NCBI GenBank assembly: GCA_013299105.1
Contig: JAAFJY010000003.1
Location: 278,279 to 342,278, forward strand
DNA from: Chitinophagales bacterium
Lineage (GTDB): Bacteria; Bacteroidota; Bacteroidia; Chitinophagales; Saprospiraceae
DNA length: 64,000 bases
Direction of reading: 5' to 3'
Position numbers and translations under genes: made by a program. Position 1 is the stretch's first letter, and the number at the start of each line of letters is the position of its first letter. The notes below the pieces were generated by a model that saw only the letters and a program-made list of their open reading frames with translations, did no database searches and was not told the origin of the DNA. Positions 1 to 9,316 of the stretch are shown in pieces.

Positions 1-2528
1 AAGGTCATGGAACCAAAAATGTTTAAATACCAAAAGTTGTAGATTGGAGTATTGGTTACACCTGTCCAAGTCATGTTCTTGCAATAAGTGATGCTGAATG
101 TTGCATTGACAGATTGATTAGGTCCACTGAACGAACGGCTGTCAAAAATCACATCGTCAATCGGCGTAGGAGGACACTCGCCTCCTGGCCCACCTGAACT
201 CAAAGACCAATTGGTTCGAGCATTCCAAGTGCCACTGCCTCCCACCCAAAACAGGGTTCGGCCTGTGCCACTGTTGAAAGTGATCCCTTGGTTGTTTCCT
301 AGGTCAAATGAACTGTTCGCCGTTGTGACCCCAGCCCCAATCCTTCGAATATCACGGATTGCAAAACGGCTTAAGTTCAAATTGCGGGTGGTTTCCAAAT
401 AAGCTGGGAAATTGTCCGTCTGAGAACGGAAATTAACCAAACCTTCGCAATTATTTGGTGAAAGTATTTCATTGACCGTTAATGTGTCGCTGTGGCTTTG
501 GCTCGAAGCGATGTTAAAATTGTAATTTAACTGCCTAAGTTCTAAAACATTGACTTCATGTCTGGAGTAAAAATAGATATCGGTGTTTGCGGTTATCGTA
601 TCGTATTTTACCCGGGCAGCTCGAAAATCCCAATGAGAAAGACTACCTGTACCACCTCTGAAGTTAATACGATTGTAAGTAAGTCCAGCTCTGCCTTGTT
701 TTGTAAGGCTGCCGTAAATGTTGAAATCAATAAGTGAATTTCCTGCGTCAAAAGCGAGGTTATCGGCATGGAGCCTCCAAGTGATGAAAAATAAGTCAAT
801 GGTCCTTAGGTACCACTTGGTATTACCCAGGGTCAATTTGCGGGGCGTAGCAGCCTCACTGAGCATGTTGAAACAAGCTACCTGCTGGCTATTGGTGTTG
901 AAATCGCCCTGTTTGAATAAAAAGTCCCGTTTAATCGACAAACTATCGGCCAAGCTCCAAGTGCCAGAGCCATCCATGATCAGGTTTTTGCGAAACACTT
1001 GCCCGGCAGAAGTAACGATGTTGCCCGTATTCGCACCTTCCAGGTACACATCCCCTTCAAATTGGTATTGCATGTTGCGGATGAAGGTCAAAGAACCAAA
1101 GATGTGCAGGTTTTTGTCCATCGCACCAGCCAGGATCGGATTGCCTGTGGCCCCGGTCCAGGTCATGTTGCGACAATAGGCATTTTCTACATTGAGGTTT
1201 ACCCGTCCGGCAGGGGCTCCAAACGAATTGGCATCAAAAAAAACATTGTCGGCAGCAGTTGGCAAACAAGCACCACCTGGCCCTCCACTGGTAAAAGACC
1301 AGTGCATCACATCGTCCCAAGAGCCGGAACCAGCTACCCAGAATAAGGCATTGTTGGCTTTGGGTACTACTGTCCAGCCGCTGCTATTACCCAAATCAGC
1401 CCCATTGAAAGCTACAAAACGAGCGCCACCTGTGCCTGCAAGGTCTTTGAAAGAGAAAAAATTGGCTTTGATCGAGTCCGCTGGAGCACGCAAAGTAGCC
1501 TGGGCACCCGATTGAGAAGAAAACATTTGGATAGGAGCTTGACAGGTCCCCAATGCGGTGAGTCTTCTGATGTTGTAGGTGAGGCCATTTTGCAAGCTGT
1601 ACGTTTTCCCAGGCCCGAGTACGAGGTCATCGAAGTTCAGTTGACCCCTGATTTCGCCATCGTTACGGATTTCAAGACGGGTCAAGTTAAGGGTACTGCC
1701 CTGGTCGACAGCTATTTGGCTTTTGCCCAAGGTGGCGGCAAACAATACCGTGCCAAGTGCATGCGTCTGCCCACCATAATACCGCATTAAGGTATTGGGT
1801 GAGGTCAATTCGATTCTACCGGTACCCGGAACGGTTGTTAAATTGGCAGTCCCATTGATTTCGACGGCTCCGCGTGTTCTGAAATCAATATTTATACGCT
1901 GGAAAGGCAAACCTGTTACCACCACTGCACCGCTGCTCAGGTCAAACCTGGTGGCACCTACACTAGTTATCCAAAAATGCTCACAAGTCAAGGTTTGTCC
2001 ATTGATTACCAGGCCACCAGCGGCCAGGGTCACCATGGTATCCGTACTCATTGGCGAAACGAGGGTCCATTGCCCGCCAATGCCATTGAAATTGACCAAC
2101 TTGCGAAAGTTTTTGCCCCTGGTATCCACTTCATTGCCAGCGGCACCCGACAAAAAATTGACCTCGCCCCTAAAATTCCAGGTCATGTTATCGATGAAAC
2201 GAAGTGAACCGTACACGTTCAGTACGTTAGCTGCCCCACTTACAATGGATGGGTTATTGGTCGCCCCAGTCCAATTCATGTCCAAGCAAAAAATAGTCTC
2301 ATTGTCAACTGTAATAGTTTGGTTTGGACCATTGAAAGACTGGGCATCAAAAAATACCCGGTCACTTGCACCAGGCACCACACTGTGTTTCACCCCACCA
2401 CCTGAGGTAGTGGCCCAGTGAGTAATATCAGACCAGTTGCCACTGCCGTTTACCCAATAGTAATCGGCGGCAAGAATAGTTGAATAGGCAAGTAGGCACA
2501 AAGCTAGCGTTAGAAGGGGCCGGAGCAT
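1..2528 (-). CDS. Giant secreted repeat protein, 3' end outside window
   Basis: Reading the minus strand from the ATG at 2528, the frame stays open to the window edge (at least 842 codons). It is partial because the C-terminus lies beyond position 1. The first ~20 residues are a signal peptide ending near LAYSTILAA. The visible part is built from three long repeats of about 365 residues starting near residues 21, 394 and 759. Each opens with an aromatic/Gly/Trp block such as YYWVNGSGNWSD, LFWVAGSGSWDD or LFWVGGSGTWNA, then SGG, a D-x-V-x-F-D segment, and later a C-x-x-M-x-W-T-G block. Such blocks are known from large Saprospiraceae and Cytophagia surface proteins of unknown role. T9SS export is likely but the C-terminal domain is not visible. 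The many short plus-strand frames here are shadows. Confidence 0.85.
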   Translation of the reverse strand, partial: MLRPLLTLALCLLAYSTILAADYYWVNGSGNWSDITHWATTSGGGVKHSVVPGASDRVFFDAQSFNGPNQTITVDNETIFCLDMNWTGATNNPSIVSGAANVLNVYGSLRFIDNMTWNFRGEVNFLSGAAGNEVDTRGKNFRKLVNFNGIGGQWTLVSPMSTDTMVTLAAGGLVINGQTLTCEHFWITSVGATRFDLSSGAVVVTGLPFQRINIDFRTRGAVEINGTANLTTVPGTGRIELTSPNTLMRYYGGQTHALGTVLFAATLGKSQIAVDQGSTLNLTRLEIRNDGEIRGQLNFDDLVLGPGKTYSLQNGLTYNIRRLTALGTCQAPIQMFSSQSGAQATLRAPADSIKANFFSFKDLAGTGGARFVAFNGADLGNSSGWTVVPKANNALFWVAGSGSWDDVMHWSFTSGGPGGACLPTAADNVFFDANSFGAPAGRVNLNVENAYCRNMTWTGATGNPILAGAMDKNLHIFGSLTFIRNMQYQFEGDVYLEGANTGNIVTSAGQVFRKNLIMDGSGTWSLADSLSIKRDFLFKQGDFNTNSQQVACFNMLSEAATPRKLTLGNTKWYLRTIDLFFITWRLHADNLAFDAGNSLIDFNIYGSLTKQGRAGLTYNRINFRGGTGSLSHWDFRAARVKYDTITANTDIYFYSRHEVNVLELRQLNYNFNIASSQSHSDTLTVNEILSPNNCEGLVNFRSQTDNFPAYLETTRNLNLSRFAIRDIRRIGAGVTTANSSFDLGNNQGITFNSGTGRTLFWVGGSGTWNARTNWSLSSGGPGGECPPTPIDDVIFDSRSFSGPNQSVNATFSITYCKNMTWTGVTNTPIYNFWYLNIFGSMT

Positions 2529-2890
2529 GGGTTTTTGGATTTATGAGTTTACTGAAAAACAAAATTAGGGTGCAAACACGGGTTTTATCCGTGTCAAACG
2601 ATTAATTAACAAAGGTTTATTTTTTGCAGGTGGCCAAAAATAGACCCAAGTTGTAGCAATTTACAGTAAGTGCGAAGAAACATTGTCGAAAAGTATCCCG
2701 ATTTTATGCGTTACAGCAACTTTTTTCATTGAATTTGGAAAAAATCTACTGCAAATGATAAGAAGGCAGAGTGCGATTGATGGCAAAAAGTGCGACCGGG
2801 CTGCTTGTTGAGGTAAGAATTTCAATATGCGCAAAGGTAGTAAAATTGTTGAAATTTAGAAGTATGTCATGCTGTTCAAAGCAACTTTGT
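2529..2890. other. Gene-free leader region of the giant repeat gene
   Basis: These 362 bases separate the decarboxylase stop from the start of the giant repeat protein, both on the minus strand. The stretch is AT-rich and holds a -7-like box near its left end. I see no strong terminator, RNA gene or repeat in it. Confidence 0.5.
2560..2567 (-). promoter_or_regulatory. -7-like promoter box TAATTTTG
   Basis: On the minus strand this octamer matches the Bacteroidetes -7 consensus TAnnTTTG perfectly and lies 31 bases before the ATG at 2528. No convincing -33 TTTG at the usual spacing is visible, and the motif is common in AT-rich DNA, so this is tentative. Confidence 0.3.
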
Positions 2891-4327
2891 TCAAAACCAG
2901 CGCTCTTTCCAGCGCAAAATGCGGTTCAACATACCCATCCAAGCTGGGGTGTTGGGCATTGTGCCGGGCGATTCTGCAGCTTCAGTGCCTTCTGCCGTGC
3001 CAGTTTTTGCAGTGTAAAGGTCTTCAAAAATCTTGCGTACGTTTTTCTCCACCATGCCCCTCATGGGCAAGCGAGACAAGATGCCGTACATGGCAGCTTC
3101 GCCTTGGGCTACCAAATTTGGATTGGCTTTGGCCGTAGCAATGGCTTCTTTTAAATCGCTCAAATATTGCCCGATGACTGGCAAATTGTGCCGCATCACA
3201 GTAAGGTGAATTGAATTGGGCAGGTGTTGACGATCCAAGACCCAGCCTTTTTCGATCAGTAAATCGGCTACTACAAAAATATCGGGCTTATTTCGATGGG
3301 TACAGTAAGCCAGGATATTCATGGCGGGATGCCCAATGATCTGCACTTCGGGGATGCCCTCCAAGCCCATTTTGAGCCTATCGACCCCTTCCATGATTTC
3401 ACGGGCCAAATCGAGGTAGCGGTTTTGCCCCAAGTGCTGCATCGCCGTCCAAGCCGCTGCAATGGGGCCACCTGAGCGGGAGCCCATCAAAGTCGAGGAA
3501 GCATACACCCCACCAGCCCACTCGGTACTGACAAAGAACTGGTGCCGCAGGTAGTCCATTTTGGAAAACAAAAGCACCGAAGCCCCTTTGGCCCCGTAGC
3601 CAAACTTGTGCGCATCTGCCGACATGGAAGTGACCCCAGGTACCCTAAAATCCCAGGCGGGCATCGAATAGCCTAACTTTTCGACCCAAGGCAGCATGAA
3701 TCCCCCAACGCAGGCATCCACATGCAAGGGCAATTGGTGTTTTTGGGCCAAAACTGCAATCTCCTGCACCGGATCAAGGATGCCATGTGGGTAAGAAGGG
3801 GCCGATGCGACAATCAAGATGGTATTCTTGTTGACTAACTTGGCCATTTCTGCGGGCTGCGCTGCTTGGTTTTCATCGACTTTAGCCCTGCGAATTTTGA
3901 TGTTCAAAATATGGGCCGCTTTTTCAAACGCCGGATGAGTGGTGCTGGACATCACCAATTCCGGATGTTGAACCTGAGGCCGATTTTTGCGAGCCCACTC
4001 CCGGTAAGTATAAACACAAAGAAAAATACTCTCCGTCCCCCCCGAAGTCATGGTGCCACATACCGATTCAGGGCCATTCAACAGGTTTTTGCTCATGGCG
4101 ATCACCTCTTGCTCCATTCGCTGCAAACTGGCAAAAGTAAAGGGACTGATGTAGTTTTCGGTCAAAAAACTGCGGTAAGCTTCTTCCACCAAGGTCTTGT
4201 GCTCCTCATCCACGGAGTACATCATGCTCCAGATGCGGCCAGTTTTCCAAGCAATGTCGCTATCGTGAAAAGCCTGTAGATCGCTCAAGATTTCAGCTTT
4301 GTCGCGTCCCCGCGCTGGAATTTGCAT
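2891..4327 (-). CDS. PLP-dependent decarboxylase / sphingosine-1-phosphate lyase-like
   Basis: A 478-residue group II PLP decarboxylase fold protein. Visible landmarks are the phosphate-binding GTMTSGGTES (91-100), HVDACVGGF (202-210, carrying the cofactor-contacting Asp), and the PLP-lysine motif SADAHKFGYGAKG with Lys241. Spacing and wording (MTSGGTES, DAHKFGYGAKG) resemble the sphingosine/dihydrosphingosine-1-phosphate lyase branch more than glutamate or tyrosine decarboxylases. Cleavage of a sphingoid-base phosphate is plausible because many Bacteroidota make sphingolipids, but the substrate is inferred. The C-terminal ~35 residues are low-complexity T/A/E/P before a Trp/Arg-rich end. It is transcribed alone on the minus strand, downstream of the heptamer array. 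Confidence 0.8.
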   Translation of the reverse strand: MQIPARGRDKAEILSDLQAFHDSDIAWKTGRIWSMMYSVDEEHKTLVEEAYRSFLTENYISPFTFASLQRMEQEVIAMSKNLLNGPESVCGTMTSGGTESIFLCVYTYREWARKNRPQVQHPELVMSSTTHPAFEKAAHILNIKIRRAKVDENQAAQPAEMAKLVNKNTILIVASAPSYPHGILDPVQEIAVLAQKHQLPLHVDACVGGFMLPWVEKLGYSMPAWDFRVPGVTSMSADAHKFGYGAKGASVLLFSKMDYLRHQFFVSTEWAGGVYASSTLMGSRSGGPIAAAWTAMQHLGQNRYLDLAREIMEGVDRLKMGLEGIPEVQIIGHPAMNILAYCTHRNKPDIFVVADLLIEKGWVLDRQHLPNSIHLTVMRHNLPVIGQYLSDLKEAIATAKANPNLVAQGEAAMYGILSRLPMRGMVEKNVRKIFEDLYTAKTGTAEGTEAAESPGTMPNTPAWMGMLNRILRWKERWF

Positions 4328-4435
4328 GGTGTGAGTTTGTAAGGTTGAGGAGTTGAGAAGTAATTGAAAAGTTGAAGGGTTGAAATGTTGAAAAGTTGTC
4401 GTAAGACATAAAGTTTCAACTATTTTTTAAATTTA

Positions 4436-4554
4436 ATTAACCATTAACCATTAACCATTAACCATTAACCATTAACCATTAACCATTAACCATTAACCAT
4501 TAACCATTAACCATTAACCATTAACCATTAACCATTAACCATTAACCATTAACC
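4436..4554. repeat. Perfect 17-copy tandem heptamer ATTAACC
   Basis: Exactly 119 bases, 17 uninterrupted copies of ATTAACC (GGTTAAT on the other strand). It ends two bases short of the TAA stop of the T9SS protein and about 110 bases upstream of the decarboxylase start, so it sits in the shared intergenic space of two minus-strand genes. Perfect short-unit arrays are prone to slippage, so copy number may vary between cells. A degenerate two-unit trace of the same motif occurs near 22505. Confidence 0.97.
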
Positions 4555-4556
4555 AC

Positions 4557-6896
4557 TTATCGGATCAAATTCAGTTCACCCATAAAGGTTCGTTTTTCTC
4601 CATCAATGAATTCCACCATCGCTTTGTAAGCCAAGACCTGCGGGGCTATTTTTTTGCTCCGGGTGGTACCATCCCAACTTGGTTTTTTGCCTTGACTGCC
4701 GTCAAAACTATACAACAATTCACCCCAGCGGTCGAAAATTTGCAGGTACAAAACCCGCTCAACGGCTCGGCTGGGGAATACCTCAAAACTGTCATTTTGC
4801 TTGTCGTCGTTGGGGCTAAAAGCGGTAGGAATGTAAATCCGGTAACTTTTGTTGACGTTGATGCGCATGGTGGCGGTGGCGAAGCAGCCTAGTTCATCCT
4901 TGCCCGATAAAGTAATTTCACCTTTCTGCGTGATGCGACTCAAATTGAATTCGGGACAAGTAGTACAAGTATTCGGATAAGAAGATTTCCAGTTGAAGTT
5001 GGCGATGGGGCGATTCCCTATGGCACTAATGTACAAGGAGTCGCCCAATTGCAAGCTGGTATCTTTGGGCAGCTTAATGGTGAATCGGCTGGGTTCGGCG
5101 AGGGTCAAGTCGCGACCGATTTTACAGCCCGTTTGATCCTCCACGCTGATGCGGTACTTACCCGCCGCAAGTTGCCTGAAAACCGAATCACGCAAAGCCT
5201 GCGAATCGCCTACTTTGAACCAATAAGTAGGGTCGCCCCCGCGTGCACGCAAGCGAATTTCCCCATTTTTGTCGCCAAAGCAAGTGGGTGAAGTACTGCT
5301 GGCTTCCAATTCGAGCTTGAAAACCTGGATGCTGTCCACTTTTTGGCAGCCCTTGCTATCGCTTACATTCACCTGGTACCAACCCGCCTGATTCAATGGA
5401 ATGCTTGTCCCCGTTTCACCATTGCTCCAGCGAATGTTGAAAGGGCCATCGCCACCTTCGATTTTTACTTCTGCGCGGCCCGTTTGCTCATCGCCACAAG
5501 GTTGCTTGAGCACTTTGGCGCTAGTTTGGAACGCTGGAGGGGCTTGCAGTTCAAACTTTTTTTCAAAACTGCACCCATTGCCCGTTTCGGTGATGGTAGT
5601 GAAGTAAGTGCCGGGGCCCAATTGCGCAATACTTGCCCCAGTATCCCCTGTACTCCAGGCGTAAGTCAGGTTGTTGGCCCCTACCAGGGTAATTCGCCCA
5701 TCGTTCAAACCCGCACAAGTAGGTGCTTTTAAATCGGTAGTGATGGAGGGCTCTGGAAAACTACGGGCCAGGAAAGAATCGCGAAACACACAACTGCGGT
5801 CGCGTGCTTCGAGGTAGTAATACCCTGCTTGTTTGGCCAAAACCTCTGGGGTAGTAGAGACCTGGGGGCCATTTTTACCAAAAGTCCATTTGAAGGACTG
5901 GAAATTCTCGTCGATGGTTTTGACCGTTTGTCCGGCGCTGCCACAAAAGCGCACTTCGTCCACATCAAGCAGCTCGCGGGTGAAGCGATCGGGAATTTCA
6001 TACTCAAAACTGAAGGAACAGCTTTCGTTCAAACTATTGAGGGGGGTCACTTGCACGGTGTATTTGCTGCCCGGCGTGGGCTTGGTGAGGTTGATGCTGC
6101 GGCCAGTTGCCCCCGTGCTCCAGCGGTAGGTGGCAAAACCATCCGGCGCGTTGAGGGTGATCGTGGTGTCCAAACCAGGGCAAAAATAGCTGGGTTTGAT
6201 GGTTGGGCTGATGCACTCGGCATCGAGATAAGCATAACCATAGTGCAAACCCTCGGTGCAATCAAAAGTGGTGAATTGGATGGTCACTACCTGCCCGACG
6301 TAATCCCGGAGGTCGATGGCCGCGTTGGTCCAGGGGCGGTAACGAATGTCGCCCTGGTTTTTGAAGCCAGGAATATTGGAGGCTGCGGCCACCCGATAAT
6401 AACCACAAGAAGTCTGTTTGCTGCGCCCATCCAAAACCTGTACCTCAAATTTAGGCTGTTGCACGGGTTTGTGGTTGGGGTCTTGCATGACCACCGCAAA
6501 TTTGTAGATGAAAAGGGAATTGTCTTTGGTAACTAAAAAAGAAGTCTTGATGCGCTCGTATTGGCTTCCCGCCGAGCTATTGCCCAAGCGCAGGGCATAG
6601 TTGCCCAAGGATACTTGAGGAATCACCTCATCGCGCACCAGGAAATCGCGGCCCATTTCCAAGCGAACGATAGTATGACGTTGAGGGGAGAAACCTTGCT
6701 TGGTATCCCTGAATCTCAAGGCTCCAAAAAAATTGGTTTCGGTGGTGCCAAACTCGCCTTGCCAACCAGTGAAATTGCCGAGCTCAAAGCCAATGTTTTT
6801 GCAATCATTGAGCGCTTGAGCGTTGCTACGGTCAAATTGGAAGAGGAAAAAGACGGCAAAAAGCGCCCAAGAACAGGGTGTCAGCGCTGGTTTCAT
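4557..6896 (-). CDS. T9SS-exported SprB-repeat protein with gliding-motility type C-terminal domain
   Basis: Start taken at the ATG at 6896 (779 residues) because it begins the signal peptide directly (MKPALTP, then a hydrophobic core, then SNAQA). A -7-like box overlaps the longer frame's start at 6920. After an N-terminal region of about 240 residues come Ig-like segments and three SprB-type repeats, recognisable by P-T-C-x-G-x-x-D/N-G and W-S-T-G-x-T-G blocks. The last ~85 residues are the CHU_C / type B T9SS sorting domain: YIPTAFSPNDD, a FDRWGELLY block and a WDGT segment. Known members are exported and often surface-attached. An adhesin or matrix role is inference. Confidence 0.9.
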   Translation of the reverse strand: MKPALTPCSWALFAVFFLFQFDRSNAQALNDCKNIGFELGNFTGWQGEFGTTETNFFGALRFRDTKQGFSPQRHTIVRLEMGRDFLVRDEVIPQVSLGNYALRLGNSSAGSQYERIKTSFLVTKDNSLFIYKFAVVMQDPNHKPVQQPKFEVQVLDGRSKQTSCGYYRVAAASNIPGFKNQGDIRYRPWTNAAIDLRDYVGQVVTIQFTTFDCTEGLHYGYAYLDAECISPTIKPSYFCPGLDTTITLNAPDGFATYRWSTGATGRSINLTKPTPGSKYTVQVTPLNSLNESCSFSFEYEIPDRFTRELLDVDEVRFCGSAGQTVKTIDENFQSFKWTFGKNGPQVSTTPEVLAKQAGYYYLEARDRSCVFRDSFLARSFPEPSITTDLKAPTCAGLNDGRITLVGANNLTYAWSTGDTGASIAQLGPGTYFTTITETGNGCSFEKKFELQAPPAFQTSAKVLKQPCGDEQTGRAEVKIEGGDGPFNIRWSNGETGTSIPLNQAGWYQVNVSDSKGCQKVDSIQVFKLELEASSTSPTCFGDKNGEIRLRARGGDPTYWFKVGDSQALRDSVFRQLAAGKYRISVEDQTGCKIGRDLTLAEPSRFTIKLPKDTSLQLGDSLYISAIGNRPIANFNWKSSYPNTCTTCPEFNLSRITQKGEITLSGKDELGCFATATMRINVNKSYRIYIPTAFSPNDDKQNDSFEVFPSRAVERVLYLQIFDRWGELLYSFDGSQGKKPSWDGTTRSKKIAPQVLAYKAMVEFIDGEKRTFMGELNLIR

Positions 6897-6917
6897 AGGT
6901 TTTCTGCATAGTTTGAT

Positions 6918-6925
6918 CAAAAATA
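6918..6925 (-). promoter_or_regulatory. -7-like promoter box TATTTTTG
   Basis: Perfect match to TAnnTTTG on the minus strand, 21 bases before the ATG at 6896. It overlaps the alternative upstream start at 6920, which argues against that longer start. No clear -33 box. Confidence 0.3.
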
Positions 6926-7207
6926 GGGTGGCGTAACGGAGCGAAAAAATTTAGCTCAAAAACAAAAAGGATTGTACGCCAAAAGAATAAATGGCCGTCT
7001 TTAGCTGCAAGATAATGATTAGTGAGTAAAATCCAAGTCTTAGCATTTCTATAACTTATGTTAAAGTTTGGGCTGGATATGGTTAAAACCGATTTTGAGA
7101 ATGGGGGTAGGCACAAACAGTTGTTATCTTGGTAGAGATTGTTTTGCAATACCAGCGACAATTGAGAACCTAACTGAACCATTTCACTTTGTAAAAACCT
7201 TTCACTC

Positions 7208-7672
7208 ATGAAACGCTTGCCCACCTTATTGACTGTTCTTGCGGGGTTTTGTTTATTGGCCCTCAGTGCGTGCTCTGATGCAGAGTTGCTTGAGCGCAGA
7301 GAAGACCGCCTGCTAGGGACCTGGATTTTCGACAAAGCTTTTTTTCGGGAAAATGGCGATTTGTTTCGCGACAACATCTCCGGCGACTTTGAGGGTGATA
7401 TCCTTCAATTCAATCCCGATTACACTTGTGTCTATGATGATCGCTTGAGCAATAAAGTCTATTACGGCACTTGGGGTGTTTTCCTCGACCGCGACAATTT
7501 TGACGGCGAAAATGACATCGAATACTACCTCGACATCAACATCGAAGACGAAAGGCGCAGGCCCTACTTCTCCTTTAGCAGCGGCATTGAGTTCCTGACT
7601 TTCGAACGCCTGACCTTTGTGGCGCAAAACCGGGCTGGCGAGTTTCGCTTTCGCATGAGTAAGTTGAGGTAG
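7208..7672 (+). CDS. Small lipoprotein, unknown function
   Basis: 154 residues. The N-terminus is a lipoprotein signal with lipobox LSAC (Cys near residue 21) followed by S-D, so it is likely acylated. The remainder contains GTW and a run of beta-strand-like segments with alternating acidic residues (DRDNFDGENDIEYYLDINIEDE), reminiscent of small lipocalin-like lipoproteins of Bacteroidota, though I cannot assign a family. It is transcribed divergently from the T9SS protein with 311 bases between start codons and converges on the nuclease cluster with only nine bases between the stops. Confidence 0.75.
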   Translation: MKRLPTLLTVLAGFCLLALSACSDAELLERREDRLLGTWIFDKAFFRENGDLFRDNISGDFEGDILQFNPDYTCVYDDRLSNKVYYGTWGVFLDRDNFDGENDIEYYLDINIEDERRRPYFSFSSGIEFLTFERLTFVAQNRAGEFRFRMSKLR

Positions 7673-7681
7673 GCTGGCCAG

Positions 7682-9226
7682 CTAGGCCATTTCTTCCATT
7701 TTCCACTCGTCAATGGTGCGGCTTTGGCTGGAGAAATTGATGCCTACACCAATCACGGGCTTATTTTTGTGCCAAAAAGCTTCGTAATAAGCCTTTTTGC
7801 GGATTTGTTGAAGGGCAAGATCCGCACTTTGGTCCAATTTGAATTCAAAGATGTAAATATTGTTTCCTGTTTCCACCAAAGCATCCAAGCGGCCGCTGCT
7901 GTTGGGCACTTCGCTGTACACCGACAATCCCATGTAGGAGAAAATCAGGTGTACCGCTGCATGGTAAAACTTTTCAGGATATTTTTCATATTCCTGATAA
8001 GGGATGGATTTAAAAAGACCAGTGAGGATTCTGATGACTTCTTCCACGTTTTGTTGGCGGAGCAGGGTTTCTAGTTTGAAAACCAACAGGGAGCTATCGC
8101 CGTACGGCAAGCCCAAATAGGAATCAATTAAGTTGCCATTCATAGAATCTTCGACTTCACGATTGGGATAATCGAGGTGAAAAAAGCCGAATTCATCTCT
8201 AAATTTAATCGTTAAGTAACCCGTTTGGTACATTAGGCCATAAGGGTTTAGGTTCTCAAGCTCAAAGGTGTCAAAGCTTTTCTTGGATTGAGGCTCAAGT
8301 TTTAAGCTGTAGTATCCTTTTTCTTTAAGTAGGTTAATCAAAAACCTGGGCGTGCCAGTTTCAAACCAATAATTTTCAAATTTTTTAAAGCTGAAAAAGG
8401 AGTTGATCGAAACTGGGTTGTAAACCGTTTCAGCGTTTTCTTCAAAGCGGTAGCCATTGTACCACAAGCGCAATTGATCAAGTAGTTCTTGTCGGTCGAG
8501 TTTTAAAGCATGGCTGCATTCGTCGATGTGCTCTGCAAAGTTGTCTTCGAGTTCTTTTTGGGTATAGCCCAGCATTGTTGCATAAGCTGGGTGCATGGTC
8601 AGGTCGGTGAGATTGTTGAGGCCCGAAAAAATGCCTACTTTGGAAAACTTACTTACTCCAGTGATAAAAACCAGTTCGAGTAGGTGGTCATTTTTTTTCA
8701 AGACCGAAAAGAAATCTTTAAGTAGTTCTCGATTGTTTAGTGCTTTTGCTTGTTCAGTTCCCAAAAATTGAGTGATTGGTGCATCGTATTCGTCAATCAG
8801 TACTACAACTTTATTTTTTTTGGCAACATGGATCAGTAATTGCTCAAATTTTGTGCTGACTGATGCTTCTTTAACTGGAAATTGAAAAGCTTGATAGGCC
8901 ATGTCCATCAAATAATTCAATCCATATTCAAGTCCTTTCTCCTGAACTCCTATACCCGTAAAATTTAGGTGGATAACCGGATGGGTACGCTCCCAATTCC
9001 ATTTTGAGGCTATCGAAAGTCCGGAGAAGAGCTCCTTGTTTCCATTGTATAGTTCTTTTAGTATCGATAAAGTGATGGATTTGCCAAACCTGCGCGGACG
9101 TGCAAGAAACAAATACCTTCCAAGAGGCTTTAAATCTGCGAAGAAGTGAGTTTTATCCACATACAAATAATTTCCCTCAATGATTTCCCGAAAACTCTGT
9201 AACCCCAGGGGCAAAAGTTTGGCCAT
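7682..9226 (-). CDS. AAA-ATPase-like / PD-(D/E)XK nuclease-domain protein, copy 1
   Basis: 514 residues, the normal length for the AAA-ATPase_like (PF09820) plus PDDEXK_9 (PF08011) architecture. It has the family's modified Walker A RPRRFGKS (43-50), Walker B KVVVLIDEYDAP (139-150), sensor-like FITGVSKFSKVG, and a C-terminal nuclease-like core with Asp448 in GRLDALVE and E461-x-K463 in IFEFKL. The family is abundant in Bacteroidota and often amplified; its cellular role is not established. From 8057 to 8641 it is base-for-base identical to copy 2, while its ATPase N-terminus differs. Third of three tandem minus-strand copies in transcription order. Confidence 0.9.
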   Translation of the reverse strand: MAKLLPLGLQSFREIIEGNYLYVDKTHFFADLKPLGRYLFLARPRRFGKSITLSILKELYNGNKELFSGLSIASKWNWERTHPVIHLNFTGIGVQEKGLEYGLNYLMDMAYQAFQFPVKEASVSTKFEQLLIHVAKKNKVVVLIDEYDAPITQFLGTEQAKALNNRELLKDFFSVLKKNDHLLELVFITGVSKFSKVGIFSGLNNLTDLTMHPAYATMLGYTQKELEDNFAEHIDECSHALKLDRQELLDQLRLWYNGYRFEENAETVYNPVSINSFFSFKKFENYWFETGTPRFLINLLKEKGYYSLKLEPQSKKSFDTFELENLNPYGLMYQTGYLTIKFRDEFGFFHLDYPNREVEDSMNGNLIDSYLGLPYGDSSLLVFKLETLLRQQNVEEVIRILTGLFKSIPYQEYEKYPEKFYHAAVHLIFSYMGLSVYSEVPNSSGRLDALVETGNNIYIFEFKLDQSADLALQQIRKKAYYEAFWHKNKPVIGVGINFSSQSRTIDEWKMEEMA

Positions 9227-9316
9227 GCTTTATTGATTTCCTACAAAGATAACAATTTTGTAAAAGCTTATGCTGCTCAACTTTCACTCTTAGAGACTGC
9301 TTTATAACATGGCCCG

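Noticed and set aside
1795..2421. 208-residue plus-strand open frame
   Set aside because: It is antisense to the giant repeat protein and shows no domain, signal peptide or promoter; its sequence is explained as a shadow.
4436..4554. Heptamer array as a CRISPR or telomere
   Set aside because: There are no spacers and no cas genes; units are contiguous. A linear telomere is unlikely as the array is internal and followed by genes.
5829..6536. 235-residue plus-strand open frame
   Set aside because: Antisense to the T9SS SprB-repeat gene, with no recognisable motif.
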